DNA of 64,000 bases from JAGOEF01 sp964511665 (GCA_964511665.1 CAZEHA010000012.1:1-64000); one strand, 5' to 3'. Shown: positions 45,970 to 56,557, numbered from the stretch's first letter. Numbers and translations are program-made. The notes: a model not told the origin generated them from the sequence alone.

Positions 45970-48900
45970 TTAAAACTGTTTTATTATCTTAGCATTCATT
46001 GAATTCAGTCCCGAAACAGAAGTTATTCTTAAGTGATACATGGCAGGGGGCAGGTCTTCAATTGTTAATCGGAATTGGTTGTTGCCCGTCTCAACTTGTA
46101 AAGTTTCGCTTAGTAGTAATTTACCCAATTCATCGATAAGCTGCACATTAAGCTCATCGCCGGAGTTAGCATTAATATCGATAACAAATTCATCTACGAA
46201 GGGATTTGGATAAATACTGATTGTTGTTGCAACAGATTCGGATAAAGTTCTTGAGATAGCCGACAGGTAGATTCCTCCTCTTCTTCCATCTAAATCTACC
46301 TGTTTTAATTTATAATACAATGTTTCGCCCGTGTTGGGAAGATTCACATCATCAATGGCATAATATAAATAGTTGTTGCTAAAACCTGCTGCATCTACTA
46401 TTCCGATGGGTTGCCAACTTTGCATATTATCGTTTGAACGAAATATTTCGAAATAGTCGGAGTTTATTTCGGTTGCGGTAGCCCATTCCAACTGAACAGC
46501 ACTACAATTGTGCCCGATGCAATGGGCCTCAAAAAACAGTAGTTCTACAGGCAGGGGCTTATCTTCACTGCCCAATGTAAATCTCGAAAAACTACTGGTA
46601 CTTGCCAAAACATAGTTTTCGGTGCTATTAATATTTGATAGCATTGGTTCCCAGATGTCATTCTTGTAGTGAAACATTTTTAATTCAACTTCTTGATGAA
46701 GGGTGTTCCCTTCGCTTAATTCTTCGGTGATATAGTAGAATTGTAATTCAGAAGGAATGTTGTTGGTTTGCGGCGTAATGTCGTAGTAACGGGCAATGCT
46801 ATAGTTGTCGCTGTAAGTTCCTGTTCCTTGTTGCAATTTGTGACCCCTTGTGATTATTACATTCCCCAAATTTCCCGCGGTTTTTATTCCAACACCTATG
46901 TTTCCGGGGTTAATATAGGTTTCGCCTGTGTTATCAATAATCATCTCTCTGGTTATAGTTCCAACATTTATGCTTGGGTCTGAAACTTTAATACGAGAAT
47001 TTGACGATTCGTTCAGAATGCTCCCCGAATTTCCTAAGTCAATGGTATAATCGAGTAAATCAATATCTCCGTTTTCCAAATATAGATTGTTACTTACTTC
47101 GATATTATTCCACAGTAGCAAACCCGAATGTGTGTTATTGTTGGTGAGATTATAGAAACGTGTTGCCAGGTTCCCTTTTATTCGTTGAGTTTCTGATGTT
47201 GCATTGAAAACAACGGTTCCATTTCCGGTTAAAAAATTAACAGACTCATTATTGGTCCAATCGCCCGAAATATGTATTTCGCTGCCGAGAATAACTTCAC
47301 CACCCTCTACTTTGATGTTGCCATTTACATGTAAAGGAACGTTTATTTGGAGATTTCCGTTAATATATAATAGGCTTTCGGAATCGGAAAGAATAGTTGG
47401 CTGTGCATTTATAACGGCTCCTTCTGAAGCTTCTGAATTACAATCTGATAGCGTGGAACTTACCGTAAAAGTGTAAGTTTGGTCTGCTGCCAAATTGCCA
47501 AAAACAGCGGTGTTTGTTGACCCTGTAATGCTTGCGCTGCCAGGGTTAGCAGTAATTGTCCATGCGCCAACAGGCAGGTTGCTCAGTGTTACCGAACCTG
47601 TAGGAATGTATTCGGTTGGTTGCACGATATTGTCAATTACCGGTGGCGATGGATTCGCGAATACGCTTACGGTTTTTTCTACAGGTAATGAATTCTGTGT
47701 CCCATTTGAACCTGATGCGCAACCGACGGCATAAACCGAAATAGTGGCGTCGCCGATGAACGAAGCGTTCCATGCAATTTCGCCGGTGGAGGGGTTCATA
47801 GTTCCTGCATCGGGAGGGTTTACGCTCCATACAAAACCGTTGTAGCCGGTGGTCCCGGTGCAAATGGGAGCAGAGGTTCCTGTTGAGAAACTATCAGTAC
47901 CGTTGGCCTGACATCGGGTGCTTATACCCTGCGGTGTTTGTATTTGAGGATAGATGGTGGGCTGATTATAAGCCGTATTTTTACACCCGTTATTGTCGGT
48001 TACTGTAACAATATATCGAAGCGAAGGGGAGGGAGCCTCAGTGTCGTAACTGTTATTATTGAAAGGAATTGTTACGAAAACACTGCTGCTAACTGTTTCG
48101 GGTGATGTTTCAATATCTGTGTTGTCAAGATATTGCGCTGACCAGGAATAAGTATATGGTGAAGTGCCTCCCGATGCTGTGGCACTGAGACTGATTTCGG
48201 TTCCACTGAATTGCGGCCCGCCTGGAATTCTCGAAATTGAGACAGTGGGAGCCGAAGAACAATCGGTGTCGGTAACAAATATTGTATAGTCTTCGGTTTC
48301 TCCATAGAACACCGAACCACATGGAGATGCCGGCAGTGTATTACTTTCGGTTCTTACGCGCATTCGGGTGGCACCCAAGCTTGCATAAATGGGAATTGTA
48401 ATATTTGCAATTAAAGTGTCGCTGCCTGTTACTGGCATTTCGACCATTTCACCCGCATCGTCGAAATTTCCGTTTTTGTTCCAATCGACCCATATTTTTC
48501 CGCCTTGCACATAGTTCCAACCAATTACCGTTGCTGTATAGGTGTTACCTCTTTTCAGGTTGGTCGAAATATGCAGAAAGTTTTCATATACATTGTTTAC
48601 AGTCCCCGAAGTATTGTCGATTGTGTTGCATATAAATCGCTGTATTCCCATGGGGTATGCGCTGTTGTCGGTGGTTGTGGAGGCACAATAATCATCGCCC
48701 GAAGCTGACCTGTATGCGGCAACGTAGCCTTTTGTTTCGGAAAGCGTAAGGGCATTATTCCCATCGTTGATGTTGCCGGTTGCAGTGCCCAGATAACTTA
48801 CAGATGGATTCGAAAAATACGGAACCACTGTTGACGTGATTCCATCGCTCCAATAGATTCCGGCAGAATATGTCATCAAATCGCAGTAGTAATTCATATC

Positions 48901-50121
48901 GCTGCCCACCCAACGCCAGCCAGCCGACCATGTGTTTTCGGACCAGTCTGCCCAGTTGTTGGGTCCCGGATAGGCCAGTTGCTGTTTGTGATGGTCGGCA
49001 CCCATTAAATGCCCCATCTCGTGCATTCCGGTGGTTGTTGATGCTGCTTGCTGAACCCTGACTATGCAATATCCCATGTCGCTAAAGCCGTTTTTATATT
49101 GCAGCAGCCATCCCAATCCTCCAACACTCGATATGTCGACCAATAAAATGCATAAGTCAGCATTGTATTGATTTCGTTTTGACGGAACATTTTCCATATA
49201 ACGAGTACTACCCTCAAGGTTCCATGGGTCGAAACCTGCATGAAATGTGAAACGGTACAAGTCGGTATTTGCACCCCCTTCGCCTTCGCTGGCTTCGGTG
49301 TACGACTCCAGATAGGAATGTACCAAACGAACTTCTGCATTGATATTGCTGTTGTCGAGTGATATTTGTGCTTGTTGCATCATGTTGGCTATCACAGTGT
49401 TGATATCGGATACCGACGATGCCCATGTGTTTGCCGCCGGAGTATATACCACCATTACATCAATGCTATGCAAATCGTTTGCTGACTTTGTTGCCGAATT
49501 TTTTTGCTCTTTCGTTGAAATATTTTTCGATTGATCAACCTGTATGGCCTTTTTGATGACATCTGTTTCGGGTAATACACTGTGACCGCCTGCAATGTTA
49601 TCGAGATTATTAATATGCTGCTTAATTAAAAATTTGCCTGCACCTGAATTTTGGTTTATGATGGAATAATGACTTTGTAGTTCGGGAATGGATACCTGTA
49701 GGTCATACGATTGTTGATTCACAGCAATTAACACATATCCCAACGGGTATTCCGAGATTCTTGCACGAGTGCATCTTGTTCCGTTTATATCGGTAAAAAC
49801 TTTGTCGACAATTGCCGAATATTCTTCATTCTCGAATAGAAATAAGTTGATTGTATCACCTTTTACTAAAGCATTATTGATAAACTTTTCATTGAGGTCG
49901 AATTTTCTGATTTTTTCGATATTCTTTATTCCGTTGTTTGCTATTTGGTTAACACCTGAATAATCCTCTTGCAATTTTGAATCGGATTGTTCGATGCATA
50001 TGGTCGATTGAGCATATGTCGATGTCCATACTGACAGTATGGAACATAGCAGAAACATCAAAACTCTCGTATTTTTCGCAATATTGAAATGTATGTATGT
50101 CTTTATCACAGGTTTTTGCAT
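45970..50121 (-). CDS. T9SS-exported zinc metalloprotease with GEVED domain
   Basis: 1383 aa with an N-terminal hydrophobic signal (about 17-37). A propeptide-like region precedes a metzincin-type protease domain (about 210-470) with the zinc motif HEMGHLMGADH: ligands H367, H371 and H377 and catalytic E368. A GEVED domain follows at about 475-620 (KIWVDWNKNGNFDD, GETEDYTIFV), then Ig/PKD-like repeats, a beta-helix-like autotransporter-type stretch (about 880-1050) and a sorting domain beginning SIYPNPFVDE. The active site is complete. Likely a surface or secreted endopeptidase. It lies 10 nt after the FISUMP gene that precedes it in transcription. Confidence 0.86.
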   Translation of the reverse strand: MQKPVIKTYIHFNIAKNTRVLMFLLCSILSVWTSTYAQSTICIEQSDSKLQEDYSGVNQIANNGIKNIEKIRKFDLNEKFINNALVKGDTINLFLFENEEYSAIVDKVFTDINGTRCTRARISEYPLGYVLIAVNQQSYDLQVSIPELQSHYSIINQNSGAGKFLIKQHINNLDNIAGGHSVLPETDVIKKAIQVDQSKNISTKEQKNSATKSANDLHSIDVMVVYTPAANTWASSVSDINTVIANMMQQAQISLDNSNINAEVRLVHSYLESYTEASEGEGGANTDLYRFTFHAGFDPWNLEGSTRYMENVPSKRNQYNADLCILLVDISSVGGLGWLLQYKNGFSDMGYCIVRVQQAASTTTGMHEMGHLMGADHHKQQLAYPGPNNWADWSENTWSAGWRWVGSDMNYYCDLMTYSAGIYWSDGITSTVVPYFSNPSVSYLGTATGNINDGNNALTLSETKGYVAAYRSASGDDYCASTTTDNSAYPMGIQRFICNTIDNTSGTVNNVYENFLHISTNLKRGNTYTATVIGWNYVQGGKIWVDWNKNGNFDDAGEMVEMPVTGSDTLIANITIPIYASLGATRMRVRTESNTLPASPCGSVFYGETEDYTIFVTDTDCSSAPTVSISRIPGGPQFSGTEISLSATASGGTSPYTYSWSAQYLDNTDIETSPETVSSSVFVTIPFNNNSYDTEAPSPSLRYIVTVTDNNGCKNTAYNQPTIYPQIQTPQGISTRCQANGTDSFSTGTSAPICTGTTGYNGFVWSVNPPDAGTMNPSTGEIAWNASFIGDATISVYAVGCASGSNGTQNSLPVEKTVSVFANPSPPVIDNIVQPTEYIPTGSVTLSNLPVGAWTITANPGSASITGSTNTAVFGNLAADQTYTFTVSSTLSDCNSEASEGAVINAQPTILSDSESLLYINGNLQINVPLHVNGNIKVEGGEVILGSEIHISGDWTNNESVNFLTGNGTVVFNATSETQRIKGNLATRFYNLTNNNTHSGLLLWNNIEVSNNLYLENGDIDLLDYTIDLGNSGSILNESSNSRIKVSDPSINVGTITREMIIDNTGETYINPGNIGVGIKTAGNLGNVIITRGHKLQQGTGTYSDNYSIARYYDITPQTNNIPSELQFYYITEELSEGNTLHQEVELKMFHYKNDIWEPMLSNINSTENYVLASTSSFSRFTLGSEDKPLPVELLFFEAHCIGHNCSAVQLEWATATEINSDYFEIFRSNDNMQSWQPIGIVDAAGFSNNYLYYAIDDVNLPNTGETLYYKLKQVDLDGRRGGIYLSAISRTLSESVATTISIYPNPFVDEFVIDINANSGDELNVQLIDELGKLLLSETLQVETGNNQFRLTIEDLPPAMYHLRITSVSGLNSMNAKIIKQF

Positions 50122-50131
50122 TTTTAATTTA

Positions 50132-51505
50132 CTATTGGTCTTTTATACAGCGTACACTTTGCCCGTTTTGTTTGTCGGTTTCGGGCATTTCGATTAAGCC
50201 TTCATAAAAATGCAACCGTACACCAATACCACCATCGTATTCTCCTTCATTTTGCGACCAATAGAGTGATAAGTCGCCCATTGAGAAAAAGCTCCCATAA
50301 TAGTTGCGAACCCCTGCAGGCAATGTGGAAAAACCATATGTGTCGGTTCCATAATTCCCCGAGTATGTGTCCTCTTTCCATCGTGGGTGATTGCTGGTGT
50401 TACAGCTTCCGCCCAACGGTGAATTTTCTTGCCGGCACGATTTCAATTCATTTCCATAAGGAGATTCCATACCCCCCATAAAAAATATCAATTCCATCCA
50501 ATCGTCGTAGGTGGGTACGTGCCATCCTTCGGGACAAAGGCCATCGTCATCGGTTGTGGCAAACCAGTTATATAAACCGCCGTAGATGTTTTTCCAAGAT
50601 TCGTTGTTATCGTACCAAACAAATGCACCGGAAGTTAAACTGGTCCACTCTCCATTTGAGGTAACATTAGGAATTGCTGTACCGTTATTGTAGGTGGTAG
50701 TTTTTAGGTTCTCATGCATCCAGCATTGATTGCCAACAAGCACTGTGTTGTAAATGTTCCCGTCGATATCGGTAACTGTTGGCATACCAGGGCATGGAGT
50801 AACATTGCCATACACAAATGTGTAGGTGTTGTCGGATAAGGGTGTGTCGTAGAAAGTCCGATTGCCGATTGCCGAAGTTCCGGTGTATTGGAGTATATCG
50901 CCGGGAAGGAATTCAAAACTCTTTGAATGCAAGGTGTTTTTATTCATTTCTGAACCCTGCTTGCCGGAATTATAATCAAGCCGCCATTTAGGAGAGGCTC
51001 TATTACAAATGCCTGCATCGAACATTTTGATAGTTTTGCTGCACACATTATTTCGAACTGTGAGAAAGTAGATATTTGCACTTTCACTACTAAATTCGAA
51101 ATTATGCAGACCCCTACTTAAACTATATTCAGAACTTACTAATATTTTTCCGGTAATATCGCTAATCTGAACATGTATAAGTTCGTCAGCGAGCAAATCA
51201 ATGCTAAATCTTGTGGTACTTTCAAATGGATTGGGCTCGTTTTGGCTTAATTTGAAAACACTTTCGGAATGTATTGTGTTTTCGCTAATACCAACATTAA
51301 AGTCGAATGTAACCACCGTATCGGGATAATTCAACTGCATTTCGCCACCTCGTGTAAGATTCTCAATCAGAATGCTGTTCAGAGCTACGTGCTCAACATT
51401 GTTTTCAGCCGTAAACTTTAGAGTAATAGACTGATTCTGGGAATTTGCCCCAAAGCAAATCGATAAAAAAAGAAAAACAGCCAATATCTTAGGTTTCATA
51501 GTCAA
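50132..51505 (-). CDS. FISUMP-domain exported protein with internal sorting-like domain
   Basis: 457 aa with a signal peptide (ending GANSQ). About residues 90-165 look like a T9SS sorting domain (NEPNPFESTTRFSID, then VQISDITGKIL) but lie inside the protein. The C-terminal part, about 240-457, is a FISUMP domain (DIDGNIYNTVLVGNQCWMHENL, GGLYNWFATTDD, CPEGWHVPTYDDW, SVRCIKD), a lectin-like fold first noted in Fibrobacter. It ends 10 nt before the metalloprotease gene, which is transcribed after it. The paralogue at 53171 has the same order. Confidence 0.82.
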   Translation of the reverse strand: MTMKPKILAVFLFLSICFGANSQNQSITLKFTAENNVEHVALNSILIENLTRGGEMQLNYPDTVVTFDFNVGISENTIHSESVFKLSQNEPNPFESTTRFSIDLLADELIHVQISDITGKILVSSEYSLSRGLHNFEFSSESANIYFLTVRNNVCSKTIKMFDAGICNRASPKWRLDYNSGKQGSEMNKNTLHSKSFEFLPGDILQYTGTSAIGNRTFYDTPLSDNTYTFVYGNVTPCPGMPTVTDIDGNIYNTVLVGNQCWMHENLKTTTYNNGTAIPNVTSNGEWTSLTSGAFVWYDNNESWKNIYGGLYNWFATTDDDGLCPEGWHVPTYDDWMELIFFMGGMESPYGNELKSCRQENSPLGGSCNTSNHPRWKEDTYSGNYGTDTYGFSTLPAGVRNYYGSFFSMGDLSLYWSQNEGEYDGGIGVRLHFYEGLIEMPETDKQNGQSVRCIKDQ

Positions 51506-51511
51506 TATGCA

Positions 51512-53140
51512 TTATGGTTTCAACACTTTGAAGGTTTCAACGTAATCGTCGTAAATCAGTTGAATGAGATAAACACCATGCTGATTTGCTTCCAGATTCA
51601 CATTGTTATGCCCTGAAACGAGCTTTGTTTCTTGAACTATGCGTCCGCTGATATCAATTACCTGCAGTGAACAATATCCGGTTGTAACAATATTGATGAC
51701 ATCATTACATGGATTTGGAAAAATTGCCGATGTAACATTCTTGTCAGCGGTAACGGAATTTGATTCATAAACAACAGAAAACTCATCAATATACACGTAT
51801 TCACTCCATGTTTCTGTAGGATTATAGTGTATGGCAATATATTTTGTGCCTGCCGGTACAGTAAATACGAAATCGGCCCAAAAGCTATGTGGAATATTTT
51901 CGATTGGTTCGGTCCAAATGAAATTACTGTTCACATCGGCACCCGTTGTTGAATAACCGAACCGGAATGAATCAAAATACAAATTACTGAATTTTCGGTA
52001 TTTGAAACTGACATCTGCTCCGGAAGCATTCCCGAGAAGTGGTGTTATTAACCATTGGCTATAGGAGTCAGGATCAAAATCGTATGATGAAAATCGAAAC
52101 GATTGCTCTCCATCGGATGCAACATCGGTTACGTGTGCAACCAGATTGGTTGCCGGTGGGTTTGAACTGCCATACACTACTGTCCAGCAAATAGGAGGGG
52201 CAGCAGGCGATTCGAAACTCTCATTAATATTGCCCATAAAAGCAGGGCATAATGTGTTGAATTGCAACGGATCAGACCACTCGCTCTCGTTGCCTGCTGC
52301 ACAAATGGCTTTTACATACACCTGATAGCTTGATGATGGACTCAGACCTAATAAGGTAAAGGGCTTAGACTCCGTGTTTTCTAAGGTGCCTTCTGTATCG
52401 GGGTTGAACCCGGGTGTTCCGTATGCAATTTCCCATTCTGTTTCGGTTGCCCCATTTGTCCAGGTAAGATTGGCACTGTTTGTCGAAATATCAGAAATAC
52501 TTAATTCGCTGGGTTTTTCACATTGTCCGTTTAAGAAATACAGTTGTATTTGAGCTATTACAGATGTTCTTTCTTCGGCTGTTGGTGGCGAATCAGGATT
52601 CGGATTGACATCAAAATCACGGTAAAACAGTCCGGTGTTTTCACCACTAGTAAATGCGCCCCATCCAATAGTAACCAAATCATAATTCGGGGTGTTTTCA
52701 TCGATTGCAACCACAAGATTGTCGATGTTGTTATATTCAAAAGCTGTAGTCAGAATTATTTCCAACCAATTACCAACGGCAGGATATGAAACTTGTCCAT
52801 TAAAAACCTCAGTCATCGACGTTAACGGAACCCAATCATCATTACCCGTAAAAGAGGTTTTTGTCGTATGCCCCATATAAATTCCCCAATCGATATTGTT
52901 ATTGGTAAAATCAATATTCCCGTCAGCAAAATAGAACCGCAATTGGGTTATGCTGCCTGATTGCTGAATTTGATTTTGAACATAAATTTGCTGTGTGTAA
53001 GAATAACTATGATCGCTGCAAACAGGGTAGCGAGTGTTTGTAAGGTCGCCCGACCCAATTTGTACCTCTTGTGCCTGAACATGTAGCACGAAAGCTGTAA
53101 GTAAGGCTAATACGCTAAAATTAGTTTTAAAATATTTCAT
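51512..53140 (-). CDS. T9SS-exported protein with fibronectin type III domain
   Basis: 542 aa with a signal peptide (ending HVQAQ). About residues 22-205 are a beta-rich domain of unknown type (VGNWLEIILTTAFEY). A fibronectin type III domain lies at about 208-295 (LTWTNGATETEWEIAYG). A jelly-roll, MAM-like domain follows (about 300-455, FSSYDFDPDSYSQWLITP). The sorting domain begins AIFPNPCNDV. No catalytic motif; probably a binding protein. Six nucleotides separate its stop from the next FISUMP gene. Confidence 0.8.
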   Translation of the reverse strand: MKYFKTNFSVLALLTAFVLHVQAQEVQIGSGDLTNTRYPVCSDHSYSYTQQIYVQNQIQQSGSITQLRFYFADGNIDFTNNNIDWGIYMGHTTKTSFTGNDDWVPLTSMTEVFNGQVSYPAVGNWLEIILTTAFEYNNIDNLVVAIDENTPNYDLVTIGWGAFTSGENTGLFYRDFDVNPNPDSPPTAEERTSVIAQIQLYFLNGQCEKPSELSISDISTNSANLTWTNGATETEWEIAYGTPGFNPDTEGTLENTESKPFTLLGLSPSSSYQVYVKAICAAGNESEWSDPLQFNTLCPAFMGNINESFESPAAPPICWTVVYGSSNPPATNLVAHVTDVASDGEQSFRFSSYDFDPDSYSQWLITPLLGNASGADVSFKYRKFSNLYFDSFRFGYSTTGADVNSNFIWTEPIENIPHSFWADFVFTVPAGTKYIAIHYNPTETWSEYVYIDEFSVVYESNSVTADKNVTSAIFPNPCNDVINIVTTGYCSLQVIDISGRIVQETKLVSGHNNVNLEANQHGVYLIQLIYDDYVETFKVLKP

Positions 53141-53170
53141 ATTTAAATTATTTAGAAGTTAAAATCGATA

Positions 53171-54478
53171 TTAGTTTTTAACACAACGCACAGATGCTCC
53201 AATGCTTTTACTAAAATTACCACTTGCAACCACATCGCTGTCGTAATTCATGTTTCTGTCTACTGCCAGGTTTTCGTTCTCTTCTGTTGATGTCCACCAG
53301 TCGCCACCCACAGTTAGAAGATAAAATGCACCATCGTAGTATTTTATGCCTCCTGGAAGCGCCGTAAACCCCGATTCGTTGGTGTTTGTATTGGGTGTTG
53401 CCCAATGGGTGGTGGCTTTCAGTGTTACTGCTGCAACATTGTCGCCACCTAAAAACTCGGTTAATTCAGCCCATTGTGAACCGCTGGGTAAGAGCCAACC
53501 TGCAGGGCAAATACCTTGCACCTGACTGGGATTTAGTGTGCTGCTTTCGTCTCCGTTCATGGCAGCCGGCCAGTTATATAATACTCCGTAGGTTTGATAG
53601 TTTTCGCTTGCTTTTGCTTCAGTTATACTGGTTCCATTGTATGCATATACATAATAATAAGGTATAGTAATAGAGCCTGTGGTCGGACCAACCACTTCGG
53701 GTAAGTACTTCAGGTTTTCTTTCATCCAGCATTGTTTGCCAATGCGAACACTGTTGTATGATGTATTGTCGCGGGTATCGGTAAAACTGCCCCCGCACGA
53801 TGCCGAAGAAAAGGCGAAATTCACTGTTTTGGTTGAAGTAGGCACTTCGTAGATATGCTCACTATAATTGCCCGAAAACCCTATGTAAATGAATTGATCT
53901 CCGTTGTTAAAAGGCAATTGGATGATATCTCTTACACTTTTTGTTTCTACAAATGAAGGGTTTATTACTTCACTAATCGAGTGAATATATGGCTGTGCAT
54001 TGCTGTTGTAAAGCGAAACAAAAGCAGCTGTTTTTTGCAAACTGCCCCCTTGTATCACCAGTTGATAATGACCTGTTTTAAAGCCGCTAAGGCGAAACGT
54101 ATTTTTGCCGGCTTCTATTTCGGCAAATTGATGTAGTATTGTCTTTCCTACAACATCGTACACCACAATGCTTGCCTGTAAAGGTGTTTCACTGAAAAAT
54201 TCAAATACTGCATTCTCGTTTATCGGATTCGGAAAAACAGTAATACTCGAGTGGTCTGCCGAAGTGCTTTCGATGGCTGCTGACCCAATCAGTTTCAATG
54301 TGTCGTGGGCTGATAAAGTTATTGAGCTGTTTTGAGTGAGGTTTTCTACATAGATGCTGTCGAGCGTACCCGATGTTCCACTTGCTGTAAAATCAATCAA
54401 ATAGGTTTGTGCGTTCAGCGTTACAAATGGTACAGTAAAAAATATTAGTGCAATTACTGCGTGTTTTATTTGTTTCAT
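53171..54478 (-). CDS. FISUMP-domain exported protein with internal sorting-like domain (paralogue)
   Basis: 435 aa with a signal peptide (ending TLNAQ). A sorting-like domain at about residues 80-155 (TVFPNPINEN, then VVYDVVGKTIL) is internal, as in the protein at 50132. The C-terminal part, about 230-435, is a FISUMP domain (IGKQCWMKENLKYLP, YGVLYNWPAAMNG, CPAGWLLPSGSQW, SVRCVKN). Same layout as its paralogue with low overall identity, so the duplication is old. It is 30 nt upstream of the fibronectin-type gene in the direction of transcription. Confidence 0.82.
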   Translation of the reverse strand: MKQIKHAVIALIFFTVPFVTLNAQTYLIDFTASGTSGTLDSIYVENLTQNSSITLSAHDTLKLIGSAAIESTSADHSSITVFPNPINENAVFEFFSETPLQASIVVYDVVGKTILHQFAEIEAGKNTFRLSGFKTGHYQLVIQGGSLQKTAAFVSLYNSNAQPYIHSISEVINPSFVETKSVRDIIQLPFNNGDQFIYIGFSGNYSEHIYEVPTSTKTVNFAFSSASCGGSFTDTRDNTSYNSVRIGKQCWMKENLKYLPEVVGPTTGSITIPYYYVYAYNGTSITEAKASENYQTYGVLYNWPAAMNGDESSTLNPSQVQGICPAGWLLPSGSQWAELTEFLGGDNVAAVTLKATTHWATPNTNTNESGFTALPGGIKYYDGAFYLLTVGGDWWTSTEENENLAVDRNMNYDSDVVASGNFSKSIGASVRCVKN

Positions 54479-54538
54479 AGTTTTTTGATTAATAGACGTT
54501 TATTACTATTGCTTACCTCGAATGGCATTTTATCTTTT

Positions 54539-56335
54539 TTAAAATGCTACAATATTAATTCTGATAGCACCATTGGGTCCTGATAAGTAGACCCAGCATG
54601 AATTGGCATCTCGCCATGCGCATTCATACAAAACTGATGAATTGTTGGCTGCTTTGTCGCCGTTAACAGCAGCAGCATACCAATTGATATTACTGATATT
54701 CCAGTTATGGGTAACCTGATGCCATCCATCGTTAATTTTTGTAATTACGAAAGAACCTTTTCTTATTCCATCCAGTTTTGTTTTGTCGGCAGCCGACATA
54801 AAACCATCGGTTGAGCTAGTTGCATTGGCATGAGTGTGATTGCCTGCAGCAACGGTTCCTGCTGTGGTGCCAACATTTAATGTTGCTGAGCCTCCCAAGC
54901 CCAAACTGGTTCTGGCATTAGCCGGTGTTTGCCAGCGAATGTAATTGTCGCTTCCGGTTTGCACTGCAAAATGTGACGCAGCAGTGGCTGTAACATTGGC
55001 CGTTGTGTTAAAGTAATTAGCGAAAACATATCCTGAAGCATTTCGCTGTACTATGGTACTGTTGCTTGCAGCAGCACTATAGGTCAAAGTTGATAGTATT
55101 GCACCGGTACCGTTCCCAGTAAGTATATTACCAGATGTGAAAGTTGTTGCTCCTGTTCCTCCACGGGCAACGGGTAATGTGCCACTGGTGATATCTGTTG
55201 CACTGTGCGAATGTGTTGCCGGTGTAAATGATGTGGGCACTCCCGAAAGTCGTGCCCAAGGTACAGTGCCTACTTCTAAAGTTCCATTGTTCCAGTACCA
55301 GAGCCATCCATTGTCGGTGGAGTTGTAAACACCTTGATATGTGGAATGTATCATTAGGGTAGCTATGTTAGTACCAGCAGCATCTCTAAAGTTTATACCC
55401 CCATAACCTCCTTTAGCGCCATAAAATGATATTGCCCCGTAATTGCTTGCTGCCCCATTTGTGTATAGGTGCCCTGTAGTTTTTATGTTTCCGGCTACAT
55501 CTAGTTTTTGGGTAGGGACATCAACACCAATGCCTACGTTTCCTGCTCCCGATATTGCCATTCTCGATGTATTTTGTGTGCCGAAGTATATTGTTGAGTT
55601 TTCGTAATTGTTTATCCACAAATTGGAGCCATTAAGTCCCACTATAACACCATCGCCACCCGAAGCACCGGTAGCCGCATTTCGGTAGGAGGTATAACCT
55701 GCCCAGCCTGTGTTTCCGGTATTGTAAACATCCATGTTGGTTGATGTTATATTGCCCGCACTGAAGTTACCTGAAGCATCCCGTGCTACAATTTTGCTGG
55801 CGTTATTGGCTGAACTTGCATCAACAGCCCAGGTAGTTGCGGCACTTCCGTTATAATTACTTCCTGTTAAGTAAGTTCCCCTTGTAAGCGTCTGGTGCGA
55901 ATGCGACGACATTGAATATCCGGCTGTGGCATGGTTACCCCAGCCATAGGCTGTGTTCCAGTTCGTAATGCTTTCATTCGATATACCCCCTGCAGGAGTG
56001 GCGTTGTATTCTGTACGGCTGAATAGCGAAACCCAGATACTACCGTTCCAGTAGAAAAATCCCGGTCCGGTGCTTGTGTTGGTATTATACACAAGCAATC
56101 CGGTAGCAGGTGTTGCCACTGGATTGGCTGAACTCAAACTGGCTATGTTAATTCTTGGAATCAATAAGCCCATATCGCCCGACTCTATGTCGAGCATGGC
56201 TGATGCATGGGGTGTCTCGGTATTGATGCCAATATTTTGGGCCGAAAGTGTTGAAGTTCCCCAAAGCACAGAAACTATTATCAGAGTTGTTCGAAATAAT
56301 TGTGCAAGTTTCGGTTTATTGATTTTATGCTCCAT
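54539..56335 (-). CDS. exported tail-fibre-like repeat protein
   Basis: 598 aa with a signal peptide (ending TLSAQ). The start NIGINTETPHASAMLDI and the inner GNVGIGVDVPTQKLDVAG are units common in Bacteroidota tail-fibre-like surface proteins. The middle has Gly/Ser/Asn/Thr-rich repeats. A collar-like segment (SHSATDITSGTLPVARGG) resembles phage tail-fibre repeats. No chaperone of endosialidase domain and no sorting domain are seen. No other phage gene is near, so this is a host surface protein rather than prophage. Confidence 0.75.
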   Translation of the reverse strand: MEHKINKPKLAQLFRTTLIIVSVLWGTSTLSAQNIGINTETPHASAMLDIESGDMGLLIPRINIASLSSANPVATPATGLLVYNTNTSTGPGFFYWNGSIWVSLFSRTEYNATPAGGISNESITNWNTAYGWGNHATAGYSMSSHSHQTLTRGTYLTGSNYNGSAATTWAVDASSANNASKIVARDASGNFSAGNITSTNMDVYNTGNTGWAGYTSYRNAATGASGGDGVIVGLNGSNLWINNYENSTIYFGTQNTSRMAISGAGNVGIGVDVPTQKLDVAGNIKTTGHLYTNGAASNYGAISFYGAKGGYGGINFRDAAGTNIATLMIHSTYQGVYNSTDNGWLWYWNNGTLEVGTVPWARLSGVPTSFTPATHSHSATDITSGTLPVARGGTGATTFTSGNILTGNGTGAILSTLTYSAAASNSTIVQRNASGYVFANYFNTTANVTATAASHFAVQTGSDNYIRWQTPANARTSLGLGGSATLNVGTTAGTVAAGNHTHANATSSTDGFMSAADKTKLDGIRKGSFVITKINDGWHQVTHNWNISNINWYAAAVNGDKAANNSSVLYECAWRDANSCWVYLSGPNGAIRINIVAF

Positions 56336-56370
56336 AATTGTTATAATAGGTTTTTAAAATTTTAGCAATT

Positions 56371-56378
56371 CAAAGTTA
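56371..56378 (-). promoter_or_regulatory. candidate -7 box for the exported-protein gene run
   Basis: On the minus strand this reads TAACTTTG, a perfect -7 match, 35 nt before the start of the tail-fibre-like gene. The -33 element is unclear. It could drive the six closely spaced genes downstream. Confidence 0.4.
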
Positions 56379-56557
56379 GCTCCTTGCAATGCATAACTCG
56401 ACAGGCAATGCGTATAGCAACCTGTAAATGAACAAACGACATATTTGTCTTAAGTAGTTGTTGTTCAGTGTGTTGTGCTTATTTCGATATAATGATGTAC
56501 AAATACAGGTATTTTAACGCATAAGTGGGCGAGCAACCAGCATCTGATAATTGTTAA

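Noticed and set aside
54539..56335. Prophage tail-fibre gene
   Set aside because: It has a signal peptide, lies among exported host proteins and has no phage neighbours.
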